A DNA stretch of 64,000 nucleotides from Colwellia sp. PAMC 20917 (GTDB lineage Bacteria; Pseudomonadota; Gammaproteobacteria; Enterobacterales; Alteromonadaceae), in contig NZ_CP014944.1 in NCBI RefSeq assembly GCF_001767295.1, positions 1,054,001 through 1,118,000 on the forward strand, written 5' to 3'. The position numbers and the translations under genes were made by a program. The notes beneath the pieces are model-generated. The model worked only from the letters and a program-made list of their open reading frames with translations. It was not told where the DNA came from and did no database searches. Positions 1 through 10,156 of this stretch are shown here, one piece after another; within the stretch, counting starts at the first letter, position 1; every line of letters begins with the position of its first letter.

Positions 1-1
1 C

Positions 2-235
2 GACGGATTTTTGGTCGACCCTGTAACGATGAAAGTTTTCTCTGAAAAATACTTTTTGCAAGATGAGTTTGAGATGCACTCATTAAAAATATACCAAGAT
101 AATATTCATATTATGTTAAGCCGTGAATCCTGTACTATTGAAACCCTTAATCTTATTAATAAAGCCATTACCAAATTAAAACAAAGTGGCGAAATTGCTA
201 AAATAATTAACCGCTGGACAGCAAACAATCAGTAA
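2..235 (+). CDS. Periplasmic solute-binding protein (SBP_bac_3 type), C-terminal fragment
   Basis: The reading frame is already open at the left edge and ends at TAA 233-235, so only about the last 77 residues are seen. The tail, with an N-x-AI-x-KLK-x-SGE-x-x-K-I-x-x-RW pattern, resembles the C-terminal helix of family 3 extracellular solute-binding proteins (amino-acid ABC transporters and related periplasmic sensors). Without the N-terminal two thirds the ligand cannot be guessed, and an orphan SBP-like protein, common in Alteromonadales, is as likely as an ABC transporter component. A strong terminator follows at once. Confidence 0.55.
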   Translation, partial: DGFLVDPVTMKVFSEKYFLQDEFEMHSLKIYQDNIHIMLSRESCTIETLNLINKAITKLKQSGEIAKIINRWTANNQ

Positions 236-300
236 TTAACACATTATTGTATTTCGTAAATCATCTAATTTAAAAAGTAACATCCCTTTTAAAACAAAAA

Positions 301-336
301 ACCTCAATAACAATGTGTTATTGAGGTGTCATTTTT
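301..336. terminator. Bidirectional rho-independent terminator
   Basis: Perfect 12-bp stem (301-312 with 316-327, loop ATG), preceded by an A-rich run and followed by a T-rich run. It lies between the convergent solute-binding gene and cysS and can serve both. Confidence 0.85.
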
Positions 337-366
337 TTTATCAACTGGCTGTTAACCGGCTATAAA

Positions 367-1752
367 TTAGCTTTTACGCCAAGTGGTTTTGCCAGCACTG
401 TCTTCAACGATAATATTCATCGCCGCTAATTTATCTCGAGCTTCATCAGCTAATAACCAGTTTTTACTTGCTCTCGCATCATTACGTTGTTTTATTAACG
501 CTTCAACTTCAGCGACTTCATCGCTGTCACCTTTTCCTTGTAAAAAACTTGCTGGAGATAGTTGTAATAAACCAATCAATTCTCCCAAACCTTTAAGCGT
601 TGCAGCTAAATAAGGCGCCTTATCACTACTTTCATTTTTAGCGACATTTAACTCTTTGGCTAAATCAAATAATACCGCTAACGCTTGTGGTGTATTAAAG
701 TCGTCATTCATTACTTTAATAAATTGAGCAACAAACGAGTCATCCTTATCTAGTGAAAAATCAGCAAGCACCTCAACATCACGCAAAGCCGTGTAAATTC
801 GTTCTAGAGCAGAACGTGCCTGCTCCAAATTATCTGTAGAATAGTTTAGCTGACTACGATAATGTCCAGAGGTTAAAAAGAACCGAACGGTTTCTGAGTC
901 ATACTGGCTGAGCACATCACGAATTGTAAAAAAGTTATTGAGTGACTTTGACATTTTTTCTTGGTCAACTTGCACCATACCCGTATGGATCCAATAATTC
1001 ACATAAGGGGAATCAAGCGCACAACAACTCTGTGCTACTTCATTCTCATGGTGTGGAAACTGTAAATCTGAGCCACCACCGTGAATATCAAAATGATGAC
1101 CTAGTTCTTTAGCGCTCATCGCTGAACATTCAATATGCCAACCAGGACGCCCTGCTCCCCAAGGTGATTCCCAACTTGGATCGCCTGGTTTAGCTGACTT
1201 CCACAAAACAAAATCCAGTGGTGACCTTTTACTTTCATCGACTTCTACACGAGAGCCGGCTTGTAATTGCTCTAAATTTTGACCGCTGAGTTTGCCATAG
1301 TCTGCAAAGCTCGACACAGCAAACAACACATCGCCACTAGCGGCGACATAGGCATGCTCTTTTTCGACAAGTGTGACGATCATGGCAATAATTTCGTCCA
1401 TGTGCGTCGTTACTCTTGGTTCTATATCTGGTCGTTCAATATTCAAACTATCAAAGTCTTCATGCATTAATGCAATAGTACGCTCGGTAAGCTCGTCTGG
1501 TGTTTCGTTATTTTCTTGTGCCCGTTTAATTATTTTATCTTCAACATCGGTGATATTACGGACATAATTTACGTCATAACCAGAAAACCTTAGGTATCTA
1601 GCAATGTTGTCAAAGCTAATATAAGTACGTCCATGACCGATATGACATAAATCGTAAACCGTACAACCACACACATACAAACCGACTTTACCTGCTTCAA
1701 TTGGGGTAAAAACTTCCTTCTGGCGGGTCAATGTATTGTATATCTGTAACAT
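367..1752 (-). CDS. cysS: Cysteinyl-tRNA synthetase
   Basis: Class I aminoacyl-tRNA synthetase that charges tRNA-Cys in the cytosol. It has 461 residues, the same length as the E. coli enzyme. The HIGH signature is at residues 37-40 with the zinc ligand Cys28 just before it in the VCGCTVYD stretch. The zinc-site region [10 protein letters not shown] and HHENEVAQS follows, then the KMSKS loop. The C-terminal DALR/anticodon-binding part is present up to the TTWR end. ATG start. The gene is divergent from ppiB, a neighbour pair (cysS-ppiB-lpxH) that is conserved in gammaproteobacteria. Confidence 0.97.
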   Translation of the reverse strand: MLQIYNTLTRQKEVFTPIEAGKVGLYVCGCTVYDLCHIGHGRTYISFDNIARYLRFSGYDVNYVRNITDVEDKIIKRAQENNETPDELTERTIALMHEDFDSLNIERPDIEPRVTTHMDEIIAMIVTLVEKEHAYVAASGDVLFAVSSFADYGKLSGQNLEQLQAGSRVEVDESKRSPLDFVLWKSAKPGDPSWESPWGAGRPGWHIECSAMSAKELGHHFDIHGGGSDLQFPHHENEVAQSCCALDSPYVNYWIHTGMVQVDQEKMSKSLNNFFTIRDVLSQYDSETVRFFLTSGHYRSQLNYSTDNLEQARSALERIYTALRDVEVLADFSLDKDDSFVAQFIKVMNDDFNTPQALAVLFDLAKELNVAKNESSDKAPYLAATLKGLGELIGLLQLSPASFLQGKGDSDEVAEVEALIKQRNDARASKNWLLADEARDKLAAMNIIVEDSAGKTTWRKS

Positions 1753-1942
1753 AAGATTTTCTGGCTCCGATCACGATTAAAATAGGGGTAATTAATAGTT
1801 AATAAAAATTATATCAATTTTCGATAATTGTACCCGAACAAAGCGCTAGGGTCATTATTTACCTACACATTATCCATAAGTTTGCTTTACAGTTCTGTGC
1901 TTTCGTTTACAATTCCCACATCGAAATTGAAGAGTAAATAAA

Positions 1943-2434
1943 ATGATCATTTTAAAAACAAACTTAGGCGATATCAAAATTGAATTAAATTTTGATAAAG
2001 CACCTCTTACAGCAAAAAACTTTCAGCAGTATGTTGAAGACGGTTTTTACAACGGCACTATTTTTCATCGTGTCATTAAAGGTTTTATGGCACAAGGCGG
2101 TGGTTTTGCTTCTGGTTTAGAAGAAAAAGATTCTCGTGAAACCATTCAAAACGAAGCAAGTAATGGCTTAGAAAATAAGCGTGGCACTTTAGCGATGGCA
2201 AGAACACAAGAGCCACATTCAGCTTCAGCTCAGTTTTTTATCAACTTAAGCGACAACGATTTTTTAAATTTTAAAAACGAATCTGTGCAAGGTTGGGGTT
2301 ATTGTGTATTTGCCGAAGTTGTTGAAGGCATGGACATTGTTGATAAAATGACTCTGGTTGAAACTGGCCGTATGGGTTTTCATGACGATGTACCAACAGA
2401 AGAAATCATTATTGAATCAGCGATTGTTGAATAA
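1943..2434 (+). CDS. ppiB: Peptidyl-prolyl cis-trans isomerase B (cyclophilin)
   Basis: Cytosolic cyclophilin of 163 residues without a signal peptide, hence PpiB rather than PpiA. Cyclophilin hallmarks are visible: [13 protein letters not shown] with the catalytic Arg, the [10 protein letters not shown] core, and [17 protein letters not shown]. It catalyses proline isomerisation in protein folding. The ATG follows a GAAGAG Shine-Dalgarno. lpxH starts 9 nt after the stop, so the two are probably co-transcribed, as in E. coli and Vibrio. Confidence 0.96.
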   Translation: MIILKTNLGDIKIELNFDKAPLTAKNFQQYVEDGFYNGTIFHRVIKGFMAQGGGFASGLEEKDSRETIQNEASNGLENKRGTLAMARTQEPHSASAQFFINLSDNDFLNFKNESVQGWGYCVFAEVVEGMDIVDKMTLVETGRMGFHDDVPTEEIIIESAIVE

Positions 2435-2443
2435 TAAAAATTA

Positions 2444-3199
2444 GTGACTAACGCAATAAACAACAAATCAGTAACCTACTTTATTGCTGATTTGCATTTA
2501 GCGCAAAACAGGCCCGATATAACGGCCTGTTTTTTGTCATTCCTTGAAAAAGATGCCCCTAACGCCGAAACACTATATATATTAGGTGACTTATTTGAAT
2601 ACTGGATTGGTGATGATGATAAAAATCCTTTTGTCGTCGAAGTAGCCCTCGCGCTAAAAGCATTAAGCATGCTAGGTACTCGTATTTATTATATTCATGG
2701 TAACCGAGACTTTCTCTTAGGGAAGCGCTATGCCAAAGCTTGTGGCATGACGTTATTACCTGAAGTGGATGTTATTGATCTCTATGGTAAACCCGTCGTT
2801 ATTATGCATGGTGACACTTTATGTACACGTGATATCGCTTACCAAGCCTTTAGAAAGAAATCTCGTTCTTGGTGGTGGCAAACGATGATTAAAAACTTAC
2901 CACTGTTTATACGTAAGAATATTGCTGAAAATTATCGCTTAAAAAGCGCCAGTGCAACGGCAATGAAGTCACAAGAAATAATGGATGTCACCGAGACAGA
3001 GGTTATTGACAAGCTTGAATTACATCATTGTCAGTTACTTATTCATGGACATACTCACCGCCCTAACATTCATCATATCCAAGCCAATAACCTTCCTGCT
3101 CAGCGCATTGTTTTGGGTGATTGGTATGAGCAAGGCGCATGGTTAAAGGTAACAAAAGACAGTATAGAGTTACTTTCTCAAGCCTTTAAAACGCCTTAA
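2444..3199 (+). CDS. lpxH: UDP-2,3-diacylglucosamine diphosphatase
   Basis: Calcineurin-like metallophosphoesterase of the lipid A pathway. It cleaves UDP-2,3-diacylglucosamine to lipid X and UMP at the inner membrane surface. The metal-binding motifs are in order: D16-x-H18 (ADLHL), GDLFEYWIGDD, HGNRDF, MHGDTLCTRD and the C-terminal HGHTHRP. The start is GTG; no ATG occurs before the first metal motif. The 251 residues are close to the family norm (about 240). It is coupled to ppiB by a 9-nt gap. Confidence 0.95.
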   Translation: MTNAINNKSVTYFIADLHLAQNRPDITACFLSFLEKDAPNAETLYILGDLFEYWIGDDDKNPFVVEVALALKALSMLGTRIYYIHGNRDFLLGKRYAKACGMTLLPEVDVIDLYGKPVVIMHGDTLCTRDIAYQAFRKKSRSWWWQTMIKNLPLFIRKNIAENYRLKSASATAMKSQEIMDVTETEVIDKLELHHCQLLIHGHTHRPNIHHIQANNLPAQRIVLGDWYEQGAWLKVTKDSIELLSQAFKTP

Positions 3200-3349
3200 A
3201 CTTATTTTCTCAATAAATTAAATACTACTGTTATAAATAAGTAATATCACGACAAAAAAAATGATTAAACCAGCTATTGTGTCGCATTTTCCATTGAGTT
3301 TTCTTTTAATTAACTGTTATTATGTAGAAAAATAATAAAGAGAATTACG

Positions 3350-4363
3350 ATGCAGGGAAGTTTTGATCAAGCGATCAAAGTCGCAGAACAAGCTAAAGAA
3401 TTTATGCTTTTGCATCTAATTGCGCCCATACCGAGCCATTACGCTGTTGCCTACTGTTATTTTTCAAAAGAAAACTTGTCACTCATAAAAAAAATAGATG
3501 GGCAATTAACCAGCAAAAAACCACTCGACGCTATTTTTATCGACGCATTGTTTAATGAGTTTCTTTCTAACAGCCAAAATATCGAAGATAATATTTTTAC
3601 ACCTTTTGGCGAGACACTGAACAGTACCTTAGCGCAACTTGATAACCAAGTTTCAAGCGGACAAGCAGCAATAAGTCACCTCAATAAAATAGAAAAAACG
3701 CTTGCTCAGCTAAGTGTAGAAAAGCCTCTCCAAAATATCACTACTTTTTTACTTAATGCTATAGGACAATCGACAGCTCAACATGAGTCTTTATCTACTG
3801 AGCTATATAAAGCATCTGAAGAAGTATCACAGTTAAAACTTAAGTTAGAAGAATCTCGTCAAGAAGCCCTAATTGATACCTTAACAGGATTATTAAACCG
3901 TCGAGGTTGTGATAAAAAATTACAGGCACTATCACTTGATAACATTCATTCATCATTAGTTATCGATATTGATCACTTCAAAAAAGTGAATGATTCTTTT
4001 GGACACAGTATTGGCGATAAAGTGATTCAGTTGGTGGCAAAAATCATCAAAGAACACGTCACACCTGATGACATTCCTGTGCGCTACGGCGGTGAAGAGT
4101 TCGTGGTGGTATTATCAAATAAGTCGCAACAATTTGCTCATACGATGGCTGAAAAAATACGTTTGGCTATTGCGAAGTTAAAATTAGTGCAACGTCAAAG
4201 TAATACTCAGCTTCCGTCTATTACGGTATCTATTGGGATTGCCGAATTACACAATAACATGACATGGGCAACATTATTTAATAATGCCGACCAAGCGTTG
4301 TACCAAGCAAAAAATTCTGGCAGAAATCGTTGCGTATTAGCAAGCGCCAATACTGCTGCTTAA
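3350..4363 (+). CDS. Soluble diguanylate cyclase (GGDEF domain)
   Basis: 337-residue protein without membrane segments. Residues 1 to about 165 form a helical region with heptad-like stretches, followed by a C-terminal GGDEF domain: DTLTGLLNRRG, the DIDHFKKVND metal and substrate motif, and the RYGGEEF active site. It should synthesise cyclic di-GMP. There is no RxxD inhibitory (I) site five residues before GGEEF, so product feedback inhibition is not expected. The N-terminal region resembles the helical leader seen before GGDEF domains in other marine gammaproteobacteria; the signal it senses is unknown. It has its own upstream gap of 150 nt. Confidence 0.9.
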   Translation: MQGSFDQAIKVAEQAKEFMLLHLIAPIPSHYAVAYCYFSKENLSLIKKIDGQLTSKKPLDAIFIDALFNEFLSNSQNIEDNIFTPFGETLNSTLAQLDNQVSSGQAAISHLNKIEKTLAQLSVEKPLQNITTFLLNAIGQSTAQHESLSTELYKASEEVSQLKLKLEESRQEALIDTLTGLLNRRGCDKKLQALSLDNIHSSLVIDIDHFKKVNDSFGHSIGDKVIQLVAKIIKEHVTPDDIPVRYGGEEFVVVLSNKSQQFAHTMAEKIRLAIAKLKLVQRQSNTQLPSITVSIGIAELHNNMTWATLFNNADQALYQAKNSGRNRCVLASANTAA

Positions 4364-4383
4364 CTTGAAAAAACTAACTAAGC

Positions 4384-5151
4384 TTAAAGAGTCGCTGCAG
4401 GTAAGCCACTATGAAACTTAAAGTCTTCATCGGCACTAATAATTAACGTCGCTTCGATATCAGCAAAATATTTTATCCGCTCAGAAATATCGGTTCCAGC
4501 AATCTCTGTCGCTAATGATAAGTAGTCTTGATAATGGCGAGCCTCAGAGCGTAATAATGATATATAAAAATCACCCAGACGTTTATCAACATGAGGGGCT
4601 ATTTTAGCAAAACGTTCACACGACCTAGCTTCGATAAAGGCACCGACAATTAACTTATCAACCATAGCATCAGGTTCAAAAGATTTTACATGGCGAAGTA
4701 AGCCTTTCGCGTATCGGCACGGCGTAATACTTTGATATTCAATACCATACTCATCCATCATTTCTAATACTTGGTAAAAATGATGTAACTCTTCTTTTAT
4801 CAGTAAGACCATTTTGTCGATAAGGCCTTGCCCATGCGCTGAACCTGACTTAGGTAATATGGCTTTAGTTAACTTGTTTTTCGACGGTAATGAGCGCCAA
4901 TCCCCTTGCCTTTTATAGATTAATTGCTCAAATGGCTGCAGCCATGCCAACAAAGCATCACCGCTTTCTTTATCAACTGCATATTTTCGGATCAAAAACA
5001 TAGCAGACTGAGCTGCTTTTAATTCACAGACGAGGTGATCAATTAATAGCACGGGTAAATTTTCAGGCTTAACGGCTTCATCAAGCCATGCTTGTGGTGT
5101 TTCACACTTTAAGAATGACAATATTGGAGATAATAATTTTGTAGTCGACAT
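4384..5151 (-). CDS. miaE: tRNA-(ms2io6A37) hydroxylase
   Basis: Carboxylate-bridged di-iron monooxygenase that hydroxylates the isopentenyl chain of ms2i6A37 in tRNA. Four helices carry the iron ligands: E in DHLVCELKAAQ, EELHHF, the E of EARSCERF, and SEARHYQDY. The length of 255 residues fits the MiaE family. It is convergent with the upstream diguanylate cyclase, with only 20 nt between stops, and is monocistronic as far as can be seen. Confidence 0.93.
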   Translation of the reverse strand: MSTTKLLSPILSFLKCETPQAWLDEAVKPENLPVLLIDHLVCELKAAQSAMFLIRKYAVDKESGDALLAWLQPFEQLIYKRQGDWRSLPSKNKLTKAILPKSGSAHGQGLIDKMVLLIKEELHHFYQVLEMMDEYGIEYQSITPCRYAKGLLRHVKSFEPDAMVDKLIVGAFIEARSCERFAKIAPHVDKRLGDFYISLLRSEARHYQDYLSLATEIAGTDISERIKYFADIEATLIISADEDFKFHSGLPAATL

Positions 5152-5474
5152 TTGGTGAAATTCTTCACTATATACACTAGATGGATATCGATTTTATCAT
5201 ACCCTTATTAATAATTGCGCGGCTATTTTAGAGAAAGTTAACGAGAAAATAATATTGAGTACTTTGATGCGACTTTAAGCGCTACCAACACAAAATAACG
5301 GCTTTTTGTGAAACAAAATTATCTCATTCAATCCCCTTATTAGACAGCAAAGAAAGAAAGTAATATTATCAGGCAATAATGACTGCAACTTTTACATATA
5401 ACTTACGGATGACTTCTTTATTAGTCATTTGACCATGATTTTACAAAATAAAATAACAACTTAATAATGAATAA
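5152..5474. other. Intergenic region without recognised features
   Basis: 323 nt of AT-rich sequence between the miaE start and the attH stop. No open frame of note, RNA gene or strong hairpin is visible. It should contain the miaE promoter and the 3' end of the attH transcript. Confidence 0.6.
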
Positions 5475-6584
5475 TTAATGGCCAGTAATTTCGGCATAGC
5501 CAATACCATTAAAACCACCCGTTGCTTTTACTCGTCCTTCCCAGTAAGGGATTGTTAATTGATTACGCGAATCTTTGGTAATGCTTTCAATAATAATGGT
5601 TGGTCTATTCGTTAATTCAACTTGCCATTTACTAGGATAATCGTGGTTATTTAATGTCACGGTTTCAATAATAGATAGTTTAATATCTTCTTTAAAAAGC
5701 GGTGTTGTATCGCCATTGGGGTCTATCTCAGTACCGCTACAATAGTAATAATTATTATTATTACCTCTAATACAAAAGAGCATGAGTCCTTGCTTTTCTG
5801 ATTGAGTGGCTGATTGAGCGTCAACAATACTGAACCAATCCCAACCGAGTTGATTTTTATCAAGTAAACTCGCCGACCACTCTCTGTCATACCATGCATT
5901 ACCCGTAACGTTATAGGTGTTACCCGCAAAAGTTAGACGGCCTTTTACTTTTAAAAAGGGATAACTAAAGTAATAAGACGCATGACCACTTTGTGTTTTT
6001 TGGCTATAGCCCTTGTCGCCATGCAAAACTATTGGGCTATCGCTTAGTGTCAGTGCGATTTCATAGTTTTCATGTGCTGCGGTTAAATTGAGTGGCAAAA
6101 ATTCGTTGTTGATACTGCTCAACTGCCAATCATCAATACTGGCATCAAACGGCGAGCTAATGACCTTAGCTTGCCTTGCTCGTGAAAACCGTTCAAACGC
6201 AACATGATCTTCTTGGTGTTGCATGGCAAAATGAGCGAAATAAAGATTGTTATCCCACCATTTTGACTCAAGATTACCTGGCATTAATGTGCGAAATAAT
6301 GTCCATTGAACGCCAAAAGTCTCGCCAGTGTCACTTTGCAAATTAGCCGTTACATACCACCACTCAATACCTTGTTCAGCATGAATACCATGATCAGCGG
6401 GGAAGATAAGAGGAGTGCCCTGTATTACCGGTTTGCCAATAGCCACTTGTAATTTAGATGATGATGTTGTTTTTTGCTCAGCAGGTTGACACGCAGACAA
6501 TACAAAAATTAACAACACAAGCGTAAATCGTACAAAAACAAACGGAGTCAATAATACCCCGGCCAAAACGTGTCTTTTTATCAC
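5475..6584 (-). CDS. AttH/CrtC-family lipoprotein (lipocalin-like carotenoid hydratase fold)
   Basis: 369-residue predicted lipoprotein. After a hydrophobic leader it has the lipobox VLSAC near residue 32. The body has the HGIHAEQGIEWWYVTANL and GVQWTLFR motifs and the late Y-x-REWS-like DREWSASLL motif typical of the CrtC/AttH family (PF07143). The function of bacterial AttH members is unclear; they usually accompany an ABC transporter, as here. GTG start with GGAG upstream. Only 4 nt separate it from the permease gene, so it is the last gene of a three-gene operon. Confidence 0.85.
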   Translation of the reverse strand: MIKRHVLAGVLLTPFVFVRFTLVLLIFVLSACQPAEQKTTSSSKLQVAIGKPVIQGTPLIFPADHGIHAEQGIEWWYVTANLQSDTGETFGVQWTLFRTLMPGNLESKWWDNNLYFAHFAMQHQEDHVAFERFSRARQAKVISSPFDASIDDWQLSSINNEFLPLNLTAAHENYEIALTLSDSPIVLHGDKGYSQKTQSGHASYYFSYPFLKVKGRLTFAGNTYNVTGNAWYDREWSASLLDKNQLGWDWFSIVDAQSATQSEKQGLMLFCIRGNNNNYYYCSGTEIDPNGDTTPLFKEDIKLSIIETVTLNNHDYPSKWQVELTNRPTIIIESITKDSRNQLTIPYWEGRVKATGGFNGIGYAEITGH

Positions 6585-6588
6585 GCGA

Positions 6589-9000
6589 TTATGACTCCTT
6601 AGTCGCTAAGTTAGTTAATTTTCGGATCGGTAAATAGGCACATAAAACAGAGACTCCAACTAGCGTTAAGCACGTTATTAATAAACTGCTTAAATCTAAA
6701 CTAAAGTGAATAGTCCAGCCAAAGGCAATTGGCATGACAAACTTCAATAACGCAAAGCCCAATGCGAAGCCAAGCGGAATAGCAAACAATGCGGTAAAAA
6801 CCACTACGCCTGCTGTTTGTAGCAATTTCATGGTTAATAATTGCCCTTGTGTCACGCCTAAATTACGTAATATGGTTAATTGTTTTAATTGATTAACACT
6901 TAAACTTAATAGGCTGGTACACAAACTTAACAATGCAATAGCGAGAATAAAACCATTGAGTGCTTTGGTCACTACAAACGTATCTTCAAACAAGGCATTA
7001 GCTATTTCTTTAAATCTTTTATTGGCTAAAATTTTTGTACTGTCTTGTTTAAATTCGTCAATTAAACGCTCGCTAAAAACAGCAACGGAAGTGCTACTTT
7101 TTAGCCGTATTGAATAACCAAAAATATCACGATTTAGTGCCGCTGTTTTCTGGCGTTCCTCTAACGTAAGTAACGATATTTTTGGGTTACCATAATCATA
7201 AAAGAACCCTGTTATACGACAAGTAAATTTAGTTGAATTTTGCTTAAATACCATCACGTCATTTAATGAATAATTAAACTTAATTTTACTTTGTTCGTTA
7301 GCCAAGCAACCTTGACCATAAAAATTTTCTACATTAATGGCTGAGCCTGAAGTCAGCGAAATATGTTGATAATGTTCAAAGCTATAACCAAAGCTTGCAA
7401 GATTCGCAGGTACTTTATTTACATCACCATCACTTTGCATATAGATACTCAACTTCTCAACTTCAGGCAAGTTAGTGAGCGCTTGCCTTAAAGTATTATC
7501 GAGCTTATCTGAACGTAAATAAATATCTGCACTTAGTTGTTTTTCAAGATGGGCATTTAACGTATGGCTAAAGCTTTTCACCATAATTTGCATGCCGATA
7601 GCACTACCAAGCGCGACTAAAATTGCAATAATAGCAATATGAAGATCTTTTACATGAAGTCGGGTATCGGCATGAAGCCATTGTGTTAATGGATTTGTGA
7701 TGGTGAACGGTAATGAAACCAAGAGAGACAGTACTTTAGGCACAAGTAAAATAAACAACATTAAAAGCGCAAAACACAGCAGCAAGGCTTGATACTCATT
7801 AGTCGCATAATAGAGTAACCCTATGACTGCCGCTAATGTACTGACCAACAAACTATAGAACATCAGTTGACTTTTTTGGGCAACTTGTTTGGCTTGCGCC
7901 AAAAGTATTACCCCCAAAGCCGAAATATTAAGGGCAAACCCTAATAAGACATTTGACCATTGCCAATTGATCACAAGCGCTTTATCAAGTTGATACAAGC
8001 CAACTAAAGTGCTGTTCACATCAAGCACTAATGCATTAGCAATTAAATAACCACCTAATGTGCCTAATAAAGCAGTGCAAACACTGACAATAATAAGTTC
8101 AATGACAAGACTCAATTGAACACTTAACTTAATGCAACCTAATAGCTGCATTTGCTCTATTAATTTTTGTCGCGCAGTTAAGGTCAGTTTTATCGCATTA
8201 AAACTCAAAAATGCCGCAACAATATAACCAAGCATGGCAAGTGCAGTCAGATTAAAAAAGAAGGCTTCAGATAAAACATCGAACGATTGTTGCTCTGCAT
8301 CAATCAACTGTGCTTGCCCATCAATTAGCTCTGCTATTTCTATTAATTGCTGATCGTTAACATGCGAGAGCTCAATAAAACTGAGTTGCCCTTTTGCTGC
8401 TAATAAATAATCAGCATTGGCGATATCGGTGATCGCCCAAAGTCCAATATTGTCAGCTAATACAACTTCAGGTTGTTGCTGAGCGTTTTGCAGCGAAAAA
8501 TTTATCGGCTCACCTGTTTTTGTCACGATGCGTTTTGCAAATTTCGAGTCAACTAATAAAGTAGAAAGGGAAAAGCGTTGAGCTGTTTTGTCAAAATTTT
8601 CATCACTTTGTTGGTATTGCGCACGGTTTAACCACAGCAGAGTATCCACACCTTGAATGGCAAGAGTTTCCCCTTTGTTGGTTTTTAATTGACCTCGTAA
8701 AACGGGTTGAGTATTGATAAAGCCATGTTGTCGTAAAGTGAGCCATATATTGCCATCAATAAAGTACTTTCCTGTTAATGGCTTAATTAAATGTGTAACG
8801 GGGTTATTGATTAATGCGGAAGAATTTTCATAGCGTGTATTAGCCTCTTGATTAAGGCCAGAAATTGCGGTTAATAGTGCACTACCTAGACTAAAACCAA
8901 GAAAAAATAACGCCATTAACCAAGGATGTCTTCGATAGAAGGCTAAATGAGTGGCGAGAATAAGTTTAATTTCATTGGTCAAATTATTCAAAATGCCCAT
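6589..9000 (-). CDS. FtsX-type ABC transporter permease (AttF/AttG-like)
   Basis: 803-residue inner membrane protein with two FtsX-type halves. The first membrane helix at about residues 28-48 is followed by a large periplasmic domain. Two groups of helices follow (about 245-430 and the C-terminal four), separated by a second periplasmic domain. The layout is that of MacB/LolE-like and YbbP-like permeases that extrude or extract lipids and hydrophobic compounds. The 5' end overlaps the ATPase gene by 17 nt, showing translational coupling. With the AttH lipoprotein it forms the ABC system annotated elsewhere as AttEFGH, here with F and G fused in one chain. The substrate is unknown. Confidence 0.85.
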   Translation of the reverse strand: MGILNNLTNEIKLILATHLAFYRRHPWLMALFFLGFSLGSALLTAISGLNQEANTRYENSSALINNPVTHLIKPLTGKYFIDGNIWLTLRQHGFINTQPVLRGQLKTNKGETLAIQGVDTLLWLNRAQYQQSDENFDKTAQRFSLSTLLVDSKFAKRIVTKTGEPINFSLQNAQQQPEVVLADNIGLWAITDIANADYLLAAKGQLSFIELSHVNDQQLIEIAELIDGQAQLIDAEQQSFDVLSEAFFFNLTALAMLGYIVAAFLSFNAIKLTLTARQKLIEQMQLLGCIKLSVQLSLVIELIIVSVCTALLGTLGGYLIANALVLDVNSTLVGLYQLDKALVINWQWSNVLLGFALNISALGVILLAQAKQVAQKSQLMFYSLLVSTLAAVIGLLYYATNEYQALLLCFALLMLFILLVPKVLSLLVSLPFTITNPLTQWLHADTRLHVKDLHIAIIAILVALGSAIGMQIMVKSFSHTLNAHLEKQLSADIYLRSDKLDNTLRQALTNLPEVEKLSIYMQSDGDVNKVPANLASFGYSFEHYQHISLTSGSAINVENFYGQGCLANEQSKIKFNYSLNDVMVFKQNSTKFTCRITGFFYDYGNPKISLLTLEERQKTAALNRDIFGYSIRLKSSTSVAVFSERLIDEFKQDSTKILANKRFKEIANALFEDTFVVTKALNGFILAIALLSLCTSLLSLSVNQLKQLTILRNLGVTQGQLLTMKLLQTAGVVVFTALFAIPLGFALGFALLKFVMPIAFGWTIHFSLDLSSLLITCLTLVGVSVLCAYLPIRKLTNLATKES

Positions 9001-9637
9001 CTCTAAGTACTTTTACATGATCAAAGTAATCGGTTAATTGATGGCTGTGAGTCACCATCACCAAATTGATTTTTTGCTCAGTGCATAACTCAGTAAGAAG
9101 TTTAACGACTTGGTGCGAGCGCTGCCGATCTAAGTTACCTGTTGGTTCATCTGCAAAAATTATCTGAGGTTTGTTGAGTAAAGCTCTTGCGATGCCAACT
9201 CTTTGTTGTTCTCCACCTGAGAGTTTTTCTGGCAGTGAATCAAGCTTACTTTGGAGCCCGAGTTTATTGACGATATGGTCAAATTCATCCGCAGGTTTTT
9301 TGGGGTAATTGAGTTTGTGTTGAAAGAGAATATTTTGCTTTACGGTTAAACAGTCAAGCAACTGGTAATGCTGAAATATTAGCCCTATTTTACGACGATA
9401 AAGCGCAAGTTCTGTTTCATTCAGTGATGAAAGCTCTTGATTGTTAATATTTACCGAGCCACTATCTGCTTGCAAGAGTCCCGCTAAAATATGCAAAAAA
9501 GTTGTTTTACCTGAACCACTATCACCAAGTAATGCGAGGTGCTGTGCTGCAGGTACAAATAAATCGAGTTTATTTAAAATATTTTGTTTGTTGCCGCCAT
9601 CATTACGGCTAAAAGATAAGTCTTTCACGCAAATCAC
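8984..9637 (-). CDS. ABC transporter ATP-binding protein (LolD/MacB-like, AttE)
   Basis: 217-residue ATPase of the LolD/MacB subfamily. It has Walker A GDSGSGKTT, a Q-loop in FQHYQLLD, the signature LSGGEQQR, Walker B IIFADEP followed by TGNLD, and the switch His in MVTHSH. It powers the FtsX-type permease encoded next. Its GTG start has a GGAGTTACC Shine-Dalgarno. First gene of the three-gene operon. Confidence 0.9.
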   Translation of the reverse strand: MICVKDLSFSRNDGGNKQNILNKLDLFVPAAQHLALLGDSGSGKTTFLHILAGLLQADSGSVNINNQELSSLNETELALYRRKIGLIFQHYQLLDCLTVKQNILFQHKLNYPKKPADEFDHIVNKLGLQSKLDSLPEKLSGGEQQRVGIARALLNKPQIIFADEPTGNLDRQRSHQVVKLLTELCTEQKINLVMVTHSHQLTDYFDHVKVLRDGHFE

Positions 9638-10153
9638 GGTAACTCCTTATTATTAGGTAGAATATCATGGTAAAAATACTACAAAAGCACCCCAAAGTAT
9701 TTAATCCCCTCAAATTACCCCTTCATTTAGCCGACACTAAGTGAATAATTAACAATATAAATAAATTTTTTACGGCTCCATTAACTCATACCTCGTGTTT
9801 AACACTGATAAAAAAGAAGATAGGCGCTAATAGTGTTGTGGCCGAAATTTCGTAAATAACTAAGCTATGGGGACTAAATTAGTGTCTACTTATCATAACC
9901 ATATCAAGAATTATCGCTTATTTGCACAAGATGATCAGAAGTGTCTATACTCAAAGTAAGCTTTAAAACAGCGATATCACTTATATCATACCTTATAGAT
10001 TTATAAATCTATAAGGATACTCGTTTCGATAAACTCAACGCTTAATAAAAGTGTCTGTAAAATTTTAATTTCATGGTTAGACTTTAATGAATGAAATAAG
10101 TAAATAGTATCAACTGTGTACTATTGCATAGCTAACACCAAACCAATAGGTTA
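9638..10153. other. 516-nt intergenic region with a perfect 26-bp palindrome
   Basis: Divergent gap between the ABC operon and the membrane diguanylate cyclase. No coding potential is seen. The one clear feature is the palindrome at 9991-10016, listed separately. Promoters for both sides should be here. Confidence 0.6.
9991..10016. repeat. Perfect 26-bp AT-rich palindrome
   Basis: Each half-site is CCTTATAGATTTA; the 13+13 bp match exactly across the centre with no spacer. It lies about 140 bp before the diguanylate cyclase start and 350 bp from the ABC operon start. No T-run follows on either strand, so a terminator is unlikely. An operator for a dimeric regulator or a cruciform-forming site is possible. 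Confidence 0.6.
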
Positions 10154-10156
10154 TTG

